Of a stretch of 28,150 nucleotides of DNA, positions 8,715 through 17,600 are shown one piece after another (the stretch's first letter is position 1; each line of letters begins with the position of its first letter). A program made the position numbers and the translations under genes. The notes below the pieces were generated by a model. The model was not told the DNA's origin. It did no database searches and saw only the letters and a list, made by a program, of their open reading frames with translations. The stretch comes from Phycisphaeraceae bacterium (GTDB taxonomy: Bacteria; Planctomycetota; Phycisphaerae; Phycisphaerales; Phycisphaeraceae). The DNA lies in the NCBI GenBank assembly GCA_029260675.1, contig JAJDCV010000280.1, positions 1 to 28,150 on the forward strand. The letters run 5' to 3'.

Positions 8715-8888
8715 AGGCTGTTACTTCCCCTGCTGGACGCGCGGTCCCTATCCCGGTCTGCTATCACCCGGGAGCGGCCGGCGTGACGTGCACGGGCCTC
8801 GCCTCCCGTGCACCGATGGGACGGAACCGCTGGGCGAGAAAAGCGTGTGCCCCAGTGATGGGGCGGATGTGCCCGTCTCGGGCCCGGG

Positions 8889-10226
8889 TCAGGCTGATTC
8901 CTTCTGTGGTACCCGCATGTCCGCCAACTGCTTCTGGCCGTCTACCGCGGCCGCATCTATTACGTACTTCGCACCCTCATTGTTCATCTCGGGCAGGTCG
9001 TACATAAACTCCAGCATCATCTCTTCCATGACACTCCGCAACGCACGGGCACCGGTCTTGCGTGAGATCGCCTTCTTGGCCAGCTTCTCAAGCGCCGCGT
9101 CGGTGAATTCCAGCTCGGCGTTCTCCATGGTGAAGAAGAACTGGTACTGACGGATCAGTGCGTTCTTGGGCTCGGTGAGGATCTGGACCATGGCGCTGAC
9201 GTCCAGGGGCATCAGCGGGGTGAGCACCGGCAGCCGCCCGATGAGTTCGGGGATCATCCCGTATTCCAGGACGTCCTCGGCGGTCACCTGTGCGAGCAAC
9301 GTCGCCATGTCCTCGGTGTCTTTTTCCCCGTTCTGTTCGCTGGCGAACCCGATGGACTTACGTCCCAGTCGCTTGCGGATAGTCTCTTCGAGCCCGACGA
9401 ACGTGCCGGCGCAGATGAAGAGGATATTGCTGGTGTCGATCTGGATGTACTGCTGCTCGGGGTGCTTGCGCCCGCCCTGCGGCGGGACGTTTGCGACGGT
9501 GCCCTCGAGCATCTTCAGCAACGCCTGCTGCACGCCCTCGCCGGAGACGTCGCGTGTGATCGAAACGTTCTGGCTGGTCTTGCCGATCTTGTCCATCTCG
9601 TCGATGTAGATGATCCCGCGCTGCGCCGCTTCAAGGTCGTAGTCCGCGGCCTGCAGCAGCTTCAGCAGCAGGTTCTCCACGTCTTCGCCGACGTAGCCTG
9701 CCTCGGTGAGTGTGGTCGCGTCACCGATCGCGAACGGGACGTTGAGTGTCCGCGCCAGGGTCCGTGCCAGCAGCGTCTTGCCGGAACCGGTCGGGCCGAT
9801 CAGCAGGACGTTGGACTTGTCGATCTCGACGGGCGTTTCTTTCTCGCTGGCGGTCAGCCGCTTGTAGTGGTTGTGGACGGCGACGCTCAGGGCGCGCTTG
9901 GCGATGTCCTGGCCGATGACGTACTGGTCCAGGAACTCCTTGAGCTGGCGGGGCGTCGGGATGGACCCGATGCTCGGTCGGCCGGACTGCACGCGGCGGC
10001 GCTCCTGCTTGAAGATGTTCTGGCAGAGGTCGGTGCAGTTGGCGCAGATATAGACGTCGTTGGGACCCTCGACCATCGGGCCGACTTCCCGGGAGCTCTT
10101 GCCGCAGAATGAACAGGTGGTGACACGCCGGCCCTTGAACCCGCTGTCGCTGGTCAGGCCCTCGCCGCTCTCGTCGCCATCACCGGGGCCACGCCCGTCT
10201 TTTCCACCATTCTTGTTGTTGGGCAT
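8889..10226 (-). CDS. clpX: ATP-dependent Clp protease ATP-binding subunit ClpX
   Basis: The 445-residue AAA+ unfoldase recognises and unfolds substrates and feeds them to ClpP. An N-terminal Gly-rich extension of about 30 residues precedes the zinc-binding domain (Cys38, Cys41, Cys61, Cys64). The AAA+ domain follows: Walker A GPTGSGKT at 144-151, pore loop GYVG at 177-180 and Walker B IIYIDE at 205-210. An IGF tripeptide in RKSIGFASE is the loop that docks on ClpP. A ClpP partner is therefore expected, although no clpP gene is in this window. It lies in a same-strand block downstream of trigger factor and one small membrane-protein gene, so the common tig-clpP-clpX order is altered here. Confidence 0.98.
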   Translation of the reverse strand: MPNNKNGGKDGRGPGDGDESGEGLTSDSGFKGRRVTTCSFCGKSSREVGPMVEGPNDVYICANCTDLCQNIFKQERRRVQSGRPSIGSIPTPRQLKEFLDQYVIGQDIAKRALSVAVHNHYKRLTASEKETPVEIDKSNVLLIGPTGSGKTLLARTLARTLNVPFAIGDATTLTEAGYVGEDVENLLLKLLQAADYDLEAAQRGIIYIDEMDKIGKTSQNVSITRDVSGEGVQQALLKMLEGTVANVPPQGGRKHPEQQYIQIDTSNILFICAGTFVGLEETIRKRLGRKSIGFASEQNGEKDTEDMATLLAQVTAEDVLEYGMIPELIGRLPVLTPLMPLDVSAMVQILTEPKNALIRQYQFFFTMENAELEFTDAALEKLAKKAISRKTGARALRSVMEEMMLEFMYDLPEMNNEGAKYVIDAAAVDGQKQLADMRVPQKESA

Positions 10227-10480
10227 GGTCTAGTGTCTCTTGTTACGAAAATCGGTGACAACGGGAGACGACCGCATCGGATCGTGTCGGTCGGCCCATC
10301 GGCAGCCGGTATTTGAAAGATCGTCCAGATGCTTGTGCATCGTTAGTGCGACCTTCGTCTAGGCTTGCGCGACATCCGGGTCTTTGTACGATCCTGATCG
10401 GTTCCACAGGTTTCGCGGTACATCATAGCCTATTCAAGGGCCGCGGGGCGGGTCCGAAACAGGTTATTACCCGCATATTT

Positions 10481-10990
10481 TCAGTCTTTTGGCTCGGTGT
10501 CATCCGCCGGGGGGGCATCATCGGAGTTATCGGATTCTTCGGGGGTCTTGGGCGTTGTCTTGGAGGTGTCCAGAAGCTCGGGGCCCAGATCGACTCCGGC
10601 CCCACCTGCCGGCCGGGGGGTGGGATCGGCGCCTGGGTCGGCCCGCGGTAAGTCATTGCCGAGGTAGGTGCCGCCGACGTTCAACGCAGCGGCGCGTGCG
10701 GCGAGGTATTCGTCATCGGTAAGCTGGCCATCACGGTGCTGTTGGCGTAGTTCCGATAAGTCGAAGATCGCCTCGCCGTCATCAGACTCGATCCCACCGG
10801 CCAGGTACTTGCGAGCAATCGCGGCAACCACCGCGATCACGATGAAGGCGATCGCCAGGGCCGTGAGGTAGAACCTCAGATTGTCGTTCGCACGTTCCAG
10901 GCGGGGCGTCTGCCCCAGCAACCGCAACAGTCCTTGCTGAGCAAATAGTGCCTGGTTGAGCAATGCAACAATCATGGCTGGTCGCCCCAT
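10481..10990 (-). CDS. Small membrane protein with SHOCT-like motif
   Basis: The 169-residue product has one clear transmembrane helix (about residues 41-62, YLTALAIAFIVIAVVAAIA). After it comes a segment FDLSELRQQHRDGQLTDDEYLAARAAAL, which has the spacing of a SHOCT motif (short helical segment, often near a membrane helix). The last 60 residues are Pro-, Asp- and Thr-rich and probably disordered. The start at 10990 has no obvious ribosome-binding site; ATG at 10975 (codon 6) is possible. It sits between trigger factor and ClpX on the same strand, where clpP is often found. Function is unknown, and a link to proteostasis would rest only on position. Confidence 0.75.
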   Translation of the reverse strand: MGRPAMIVALLNQALFAQQGLLRLLGQTPRLERANDNLRFYLTALAIAFIVIAVVAAIARKYLAGGIESDDGEAIFDLSELRQQHRDGQLTDDEYLAARAAALNVGGTYLGNDLPRADPGADPTPRPAGGAGVDLGPELLDTSKTTPKTPEESDNSDDAPPADDTEPKD

Positions 10991-11108
10991 GTGTGGGTGT
11001 GACTCGCACGGATCAACCCACTACATCTCAAACGTCTTCGTGAACTCACCGTAACCGGCCGTGTTCACATCACACGCGCAGCAGAACACCCGACTGATTC
11101 AGCGCATG

Positions 11109-11133
11109 CCCCGATACCGGATTGTATGCGGGG
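11109..11133 (-). terminator. Possible hairpin after trigger factor
   Basis: On the minus strand CCCCG-C-ATAC / loop AATCCG / GTAT-CGGGG forms a 9-bp stem with one bulged base, starting 16 bases after the trigger factor stop. No U-run follows, so this is not a classical intrinsic terminator. It may be an RNA 3' end or a processing/attenuation structure between tig and the next gene. Confidence 0.35.
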
Positions 11134-11149
11134 GCAGACGGCCGGTCCT

Positions 11150-12622
11150 TTATTCAGCCTTCTTTTTCGTGGTCTTTTTCTTGGTCGTCTTCTTGGCCGG
11201 GGCCTTCTTCTTCGCGGCCGGCTTGGCGTCGTCGGTCGCCTTGACCTCGGTGACGGTGGCTTTCTCGATGATCTGGTCCATCACGTTCTGCTCGCGGATC
11301 TGCAGGTAGAGCTGCTCGATCTGGCCCTGCTTGTGCATCTCCTGGCGGAGCTTCTCGGGGCGCCTGCCCTGCTGCTGGGCCATCATCGCGATCCGCCCGT
11401 TGATCTCGTTCTCGTTGACCTGCACATCCAGATCCTTCGCCGCCTGGTCCAGGATGAAGAACAGCTTGAGTTGACGGATCGCCTCCTCCTCCGAACCCTC
11501 ACGGGCCTCGGCGATCTGCTGGGCGATCTCTTCCTCCGGCACGCCGCGGTAGGCAAGCTCCATCTGCTGGCGCTGCAGCACCCTGGCGGTCTGACGCCCG
11601 GTGACGCCCTTGGGCAACTCCAACTCCACGTTCTCCGCAAGGTAGTCGGCGACCTGCTTGTGCATGTCCGCGCGTCCGTTCTGATCGTGGCGTTGCTCGA
11701 GCATCTCCTTGACGCGCGACTTGAGGTCATCCACCGACTCGACACCCATCATCGCAGGCAGGTCTTCGACCGGGGCCGGCTCGACACGCTCGATCTTCTT
11801 GATCGTGATCTTGACGGTGATCGGCTGGCCTTTGATCTCCTCGTTCTCGTGACCCGCCGGGCCCTTCATCGAGATCGTTTCGACGTCCCCGGCCGTCTTG
11901 CCCTTGAGAAGCTTGCCCAGGTCTTCGACCACGATCCCCGCGACGTGGCCCTTGTACTCGGCGGTCTTGCCGGGTACGAGTACGTAGCTGTCGGGCGCGT
12001 CGTGCAGGGTTTCTGCATCCTCGCCCGCGTCCTTGCCGGCAAGCACGACGACATCCGTGAACAGGTAGTCGCCCTCCTTGGCCTTGCCGTCTTCCACCGT
12101 CGTCGGCTTGCCGAAGCGCTCTCGGTAGGTGTCGATCTCGGTATCGACGTCGGCGTCGGACACCTCGTGCACGGTCTTGTTCACCTTGATCTTGTCGAAA
12201 TTCGGGAGCTCGACCTTGGGCGCGATCTCGACCTCGACGACGTACTTGAGCGAACCCTTCTCGGGGACTTCGATCTTGTCCATGTCTTTTACATCCGGCT
12301 CGCCGATGACTTCCAGCCCCTCGTCTTCGATCGCCTGGGTGTAGCTCTCGCTGATGAGCTGGCCCTTGAGCTGATCGCCCATCGTTGATTTAAATCGCCT
12401 TTCCAGCAGCCGCCGGGGCGCACGGCCACGTCGGAAACCGGGAAGCACCGCGTCGTCACGCAGCTCCGTGTACATCGATTCGATCTTTTCCATGATCCGG
12501 GACTCGGGCAACTCGACCGACAGACGCTTGAGCGCGGGCCCGGCGTCCTCGATCTTCACGGTCTGCTCCGGCTTGGTCTCTTCGGCGGCCTTGTCTGCCA
12601 CGGCGGTCTTGTCTTCAGCCAT
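11150..12622 (-). CDS. tig: Trigger factor, ribosome-associated chaperone
   Basis: The 490-residue protein binds at the ribosome exit tunnel and helps nascent chains fold. The ribosome-binding signature GFRRGRAP is at residues 62-69 (GFRKGKxP in the family). It is followed by a central FKBP-like domain (about 190-285, EGDYLFTDVVVLAGKD...) and a long helical C-terminal chaperone domain. The tail is strongly basic, with repeated KKxx and TTKKK runs over the last 25 residues, which is unusual against the acidic or neutral tails of many homologues. AGGAG lies 8 bases before the ATG, supporting the start. It is the first gene of the long minus-strand block; its neighbour on the other side is divergent. 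Confidence 0.95.
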   Translation of the reverse strand: MAEDKTAVADKAAEETKPEQTVKIEDAGPALKRLSVELPESRIMEKIESMYTELRDDAVLPGFRRGRAPRRLLERRFKSTMGDQLKGQLISESYTQAIEDEGLEVIGEPDVKDMDKIEVPEKGSLKYVVEVEIAPKVELPNFDKIKVNKTVHEVSDADVDTEIDTYRERFGKPTTVEDGKAKEGDYLFTDVVVLAGKDAGEDAETLHDAPDSYVLVPGKTAEYKGHVAGIVVEDLGKLLKGKTAGDVETISMKGPAGHENEEIKGQPITVKITIKKIERVEPAPVEDLPAMMGVESVDDLKSRVKEMLEQRHDQNGRADMHKQVADYLAENVELELPKGVTGRQTARVLQRQQMELAYRGVPEEEIAQQIAEAREGSEEEAIRQLKLFFILDQAAKDLDVQVNENEINGRIAMMAQQQGRRPEKLRQEMHKQGQIEQLYLQIREQNVMDQIIEKATVTEVKATDDAKPAAKKKAPAKKTTKKKTTKKKAE

Positions 12623-12863
12623 AACCCCAGCTCCTGTCTATTAAAGGGTTGCTCGTCGGTCTGGGATGGTAGGGGGCGGGGGGTTTGAACGGTGTGCCCT
12701 GCCGACCCACGCCTGGCGCCGTTCCCATACGGCACCGGTATCTCGACAGGGAGGGGGATTGTCGTGGTTTTAGCCGGTGGCGTCAATAGGGCTGTCTACG
12801 GCGTCAGGCGCGCCTAGAATACCGCGTATCTGCCCGGTTTGTTGTCTGTATGCGGGGTATCTG

Positions 12864-13665
12864 ATGCCGACCATTCACATCCTCGGCAATCTGTTTATCC
12901 TGATTCTGGCTGGAGCCGTTGGATGGCTCTTATCCAAGCACAAACGGACGGCGTTGATCGGGATTGGTCTGTCCGGGGTGAGTTGTGTGCTGGCCGTGCT
13001 GCTCGCCGTTCGGCCGGATGTCGTGGTTGGGCTGGTCCCCTTCAGCGACATGGCCTTCTACTCGAACTTCTACCCGGCGACGATTGCGCTGTTCGTCCCC
13101 TGCGCCTTTGCGTTCGTCAAAACCCGTCGACAACGGCTGCGGATGGCGGTGTGGTGTGGGTTGCTGTTCTTGATGTCGTTCCACCCGTATGGCTACCAGC
13201 TCGCCCCGTTGGCGGGATCGGGTGCGACTGTGGTGGACGGGAACGGCGTCTGCCGGCAGACCAGCGATTACACCTGCTCAGCCGCTTCGGTCGTCACGTT
13301 GATGCGGACCTACGGCGCGCAAGTCACCGAGTCTCAGGCGATCAAACTGGCACGAACCAAGCAGGGGCAGGGCACGCAACGCCATGATCGGGCACATCAC
13401 GATGGGCGAGTTACTCAGGCGCACCGACCCGGCGATCATCCTGGTCGGTCTGCCCAGATACGGTCAGTCACACACCGCCAGCGCGTTTGGCCGCGACAAC
13501 AACTGGCCGACCGGGATCTACCACGACGTCGTCTTCATGGGCATGGACCCCGATCATCAAGACCGCGTCCTGATCGCCGACCCCGACATGGGCCTGGAGA
13601 GTTGGCCGGTGGATCACCTGGGGTATCTGTTTCGGGGTGTGGCGGTGATGTATGAAGATAGATGA
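12864..13665 (+). pseudogene. Membrane C39-like cysteine peptidase gene with a one-base frameshift
   Basis: The first half (12864 to about 13377) encodes about four hydrophobic segments and then CRQTSDYTCSAAS, with Gln132 and Cys138 in the C39 (papain-fold) positions. That frame then runs into Arg/His-rich nonsense to a stop at 13655. The continuation lies one frame over: from about 13378 to 13665 it reads NAMIGHITMGELL, then a catalytic-type His in GIYHDVV (codon at 13522) and Asp in IADPDMG (codon at 13579). Skipping one base near 13371-13378 restores a 266-residue protein with all four expected residues. C39 peptidases often cleave after double-Gly leaders, but the substrate here is unknown. 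The ATG at 12864 is preferred over an upstream GTG (12777) because the membrane domain begins there and GGGG precedes it. A sequencing error is the main alternative to a real pseudogene. Confidence 0.75.
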
Positions 13666-13694
13666 CCCAAGCGACCCATCGTATATGCGGTGGA

Positions 13695-14651
13695 TTAACT
13701 GCTTGTGCTGATGAGGGTCAGCCGTTCGTAGATTTCCGCAAGCCCCGGCACGTCACACCCCACGCCCAGCGCGGCGCGGAGCGGGCTCCCGAAGATCGCT
13801 TCGACTTCCAGCGGTCGCCCGGCGTCGTGGTCGAGTTTCATGCTCGGGAGGTAGGGCTCCATCTTCTCGGTCCAGTCAAGCATCATCTGCACGAAGCTGT
13901 CCTCGATCTCTCGGCCGACACAGGCGCGGGCCGCGGCCTGGACCTCGAGCATCAGGGTGTAGGCCCGTTTGCGGATATCGGGGTCGGCCATGATGGCGGC
14001 GGTGTCGGTATTCAGTACGACGGTCAATCCGTTGAACGGGATGTTCCAGATCAGTTTCTTCCAGCGCGCCAGCGTCAGGTCTTCGTTATAGACGACCTCG
14101 TTGCCGGCCCGATCGAAATCACCGCCGACCTTGCGCATCCGCGGGGTGATCCCAGCGGGCGACCCGTCGGGCGTGTAGTCGGCGAACTCGACCCGGCCGT
14201 AGTCCAGATGATTAACATGCCCGGGCCCGATCTTGTTTGAGCACAGGAAGCACAGCCCACCCATCACGCGATCACCCCCAACAACCTCGGCGACCTGCTG
14301 CTCGATGCCTAGGCCGTTCTGTAGAACGAGCACCACGCCGTCATTCTTGATAACCGAGGGGAGAAGTTCCGGCAGCAGGTGGTTGTGCGTGGTCTTCAGC
14401 GCGAGGATCACCACGTCACATCGGGGCATCTCGTTGACGTTTGAGTAGGCGTAGACCTTGGGGAGTGTGAAGTTACCGTTGATCGAGTCGACGCGCAGGC
14501 CGTGCTGTTTGACGTGTGTGTAATCGCTGTGGCAGAGGAAGTGGACCTCCCGGCCTAGACGCTGCAGGCACCCGCCGTAGAACGCACCGACCGCACCAGA
14601 ACCGATGACGGCGTAGGTAGGTTTAGCATGGATATCGCGCTTGCCGGTCAT
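13695..14651 (-). CDS. 2-dehydropantoate 2-reductase family protein
   Basis: The 318-residue protein has an N-terminal Rossmann fold with the NADP-binding GxGxxG at Gly17, Gly19 and Gly22 (GSGAVGAFYGG). It also has VVILALKTTHN near residue 85, LQNGLG in the middle, and a C-terminal helical domain with ARWKKLIWNIPFNGL, which carries the Lys and Asn of the ketopantoate reductase (PanE/ApbA) active site. PanE makes pantoate for pantothenate and coenzyme A. Its start shares one base with the stop of the CusA-like gene (TGATG), so it is the last cistron of the metal-efflux operon. Whether it is a true PanE or a paralogue with another keto acid substrate cannot be told here, so I give no symbol. 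Confidence 0.88.
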   Translation of the reverse strand: MTGKRDIHAKPTYAVIGSGAVGAFYGGCLQRLGREVHFLCHSDYTHVKQHGLRVDSINGNFTLPKVYAYSNVNEMPRCDVVILALKTTHNHLLPELLPSVIKNDGVVLVLQNGLGIEQQVAEVVGGDRVMGGLCFLCSNKIGPGHVNHLDYGRVEFADYTPDGSPAGITPRMRKVGGDFDRAGNEVVYNEDLTLARWKKLIWNIPFNGLTVVLNTDTAAIMADPDIRKRAYTLMLEVQAAARACVGREIEDSFVQMMLDWTEKMEPYLPSMKLDHDAGRPLEVEAIFGSPLRAALGVGCDVPGLAEIYERLTLISTSS

Positions 14652-17600
14652 CAGTTGCTGGCCGTATGACTTGTCTTGAGTGATATCTCCGCCGCCCCAC
14701 AGATCATGACCGGGACGAGGAACATCGTTACCACGGCGACGAGCATCCCGCCGACCGACGGGATGGCCATGGGGAGCATGATGTCCGCGCCGCGTCCGGT
14801 AGCGGTCAGGACGGGGATCAATGCGAGGATGGTGGTCGCGGTCGTCATCAGGGCGGGGCGGGCGCGGCGGATACCCGCCTCCAGGCTCAGCCGGCGGATG
14901 TCCTCAACGCTGTTGGGGTTGTGTTGATCGAAACTCTGGCGCAGGTAGGTCGCGATCACCACGCCGTTGTCCGATGCGACCCCGAACAGCGCCAGGAAGC
15001 CGACCCAGACCGCGACGCTGAGGTTGATCGGGCCGATGTGGAATAAGTCCCGCAGGTTGACCCCGAACAGATCAAAGTTCAAGAACCACGGCCGACCATA
15101 CAGCCAGATCAGCAGGAACCCCCCGGCCCAGGCTACCGCGATCCCGCTGAAGACGAACAGCGTCGTGCCCACAGCCCGGAACTGGAAGTAGAGGATCATG
15201 AAGATAAAGAACAGCGATACCGGGAGCACGACCGCCAGGGTCTTTGAGGCCCGCAACTGGTTCTCGTAGTTGCCGGCAAAGGTGTAGCTGACGCCTGCGG
15301 GGATGACCAATTCGCCCTGGTCGATCTTCTGTTTGAGAAACACCTGGGCCGCCTCGACCACGCCGACCTCCGCCGCGTCGCGCTGCTTCCCAAACGTAAC
15401 GTATCCGATGAGGAACGTGTCCTCGCTCTTGATGACCTGTGGGCCACGGACGTAGAGCACCTCCGCGATCTGTGTCAGCGGGATCTGTGTGCCGTCGGGC
15501 CCTGCGACGAGGACGCGCTCGAGAGATTCGATGTCGCCGCGCAGCTCGCGCATGTAGCGTATCCGCACCGGGTAGCGTTCCCGTCCCTCGACGGTTCGGG
15601 TAAGCATCATCCCACCGATCGCGGTCTGGATGGTGTGTTGCACATCCACGATCCGCAGGCCGTAGCGCTGGATCGCCTCGCGGTCGATCGCGATTTCAAG
15701 GTAGGGCTTGCCGACGATCCGGTCGGCGTTCACGCTGGCGGCGTCGACCCCGGGCACCTGCTTGAGCAGGCGTTCGATCTCAAACCCGACCGCCTCGATG
15801 GTTTCAAGGTCCGGGCCCTTGATCTTCACACCCATCGGCGCGCGCATCCCGGTCTGGAGCATGACCAGCCTTGTCTCGATCGGTTGTAGCTTGGGGGCGC
15901 CGGTCGTACCCGGGAGCCTGGCTGCGCTTTGGATCTCCTTCCAGATGTCATCCGGTGAGTTGATGTGATCCCGCCACTGGCGCACCCGGTTGCCGTCCTC
16001 GTCGACGGCGTACTCCGGTTTGTAGTGGATCACGTTCTCCAGCATGGAGATCGGCGCAGGGTCGAGCGCGGAGTCGACCCGGCCGATCTTCCCGACGATC
16101 TGGGCAACCTCGGGGACAGCAGCGACAGCCACGTCTATCTTCTGCATCACATCCAGCGCCTCGCCGATGGAGGCGTGGGGCATGGTCGTGGGCATCAACA
16201 GGAACGATCCCTCGTCCAGCGCCGGCATGAACTCCTTGCCCAACCCCGGGATCGCGTGTGTGGCGTCGACCCAAAGATCTGACTGTTCGATCCGTTCGCG
16301 TCCGATGCCGATCACCTCCGCCGTCCAGGGCACAAACCCGAACACCTGGCCGAACCCCAGCCAGACACACATCCCCAGGACCATGATCAGCGCGGGCGCG
16401 GTCATGAACGCGGCCTTGTGTTCCAGGCACCACTTCAGGACCGGCCCGTATACGAGCAGGAACAGCCGGAACAGCAGCAGCAGCCCCCCGAGCATCAGCA
16501 CGACGAACACGAGGTTGCGCAACGCACCACGCTCTGGGCCGATGGGTTCCCAGGTATAGGTGAGAAGGATCGCCACCAGAAACGCCAGGACCAGGTTGAT
16601 CGCGGTCCGGCCATGCGCCAGTGCTTTGGGACCGATCCAGCGGATGGGGTCCAGCCTCTTGACCGTTTTCAATACGCCGGGTCGAACCGCCAACAGCAGG
16701 TGCGCGGCCGCGGGCAGCAGCGTCAGTGCGATGATGACCGACGCGATCAGCGCGAACGTCTTGGTGAAAGCCAGCGGTCGAAACAGCTTGCCCTCTGCGC
16801 CGATCATCGTGAACACCGGCAGAAACCCGACCACCGTCGTCAACACCGCGGTGAGCACCGCCGACCCGACCTCGACGCTCGCGCGGTGGATCACCTCCAA
16901 CCGGTTCTCGCCGGGGTCGGCCCGCTGCATGTGACGGAGGATGTTCTCCGTGACCACGATCCCCATGTCAACCACCGTCCCGATCGCGATGGCGATGCCC
17001 GAAAGCGCGACGATGTTAGCGTCGACCCCGAAGACGCGCATCGCGATAAACGTCATCAGCACCGCCAGCGGCAGCATCAGCCCGATCAACAGGCTCGACC
17101 GCAGGTGCATCACCATCACGATGACCACGATCAACGTGACCAGGACCTGCTGAACAAGGGCGCTGTTGAGTGTCTTGAGAGTTTCAAGGATCAGCCCGCT
17201 GCGGTCATAAAACGGGACGACGGTGACCTTGCTGGTATTGATCCAGGTTGGCCATTGATCGGTGGGGGTGTCGGCCAGCCACGCCAGCCAGGCTTCCTGG
17301 TTGAGGGTGGTGCTGTTGCCGACGAACCCGTCGATGGCCTGCGCCTTGGCGAAGTCGCGGACCGTTACAAAGTCCGTGGCCGACCAGTCGACGACCGCCT
17401 TGGTCGGCAGGCCGGGGCTGATCTCGTCGATCTTTGTTTTGATGTTCTGCAGCGCGGCGTAGGGGTTCTCCCCAAACCGGGCGACCACCACACCGCCGAC
17501 CGCCTCGGCCCCGCCCTTGTCCAGCGCGCCGCGGCGCTCGGCGGGGCCCAGCGTGACGTTGGCGACCTGCCCCACCGTGATGGGTGTGTTGTCAAGCGTG

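Noticed and set aside
8849..8864. GCCCC-AGTGAT-GGGGC hairpin after clpX
   Set aside because: The stem is only 5 bp with no T-run; too weak to call a terminator.
10422..10427. TATGAT as a -10 box for clpX on the minus strand
   Set aside because: No matching -35 at 16-18 bases and the leader would be about 195 bases.
11126..12388. 420-codon open frame antisense to trigger factor
   Set aside because: Repetitive Leu/Asp/His/Val content typical of the reverse complement of a highly biased gene; trigger factor on the other strand is certain.
12839..13387. Open frame overlapping the first half of the C39 peptidase gene in another frame
   Set aside because: No conserved motifs. The competing frame has membrane helices and the C39 Gln/Cys pair.
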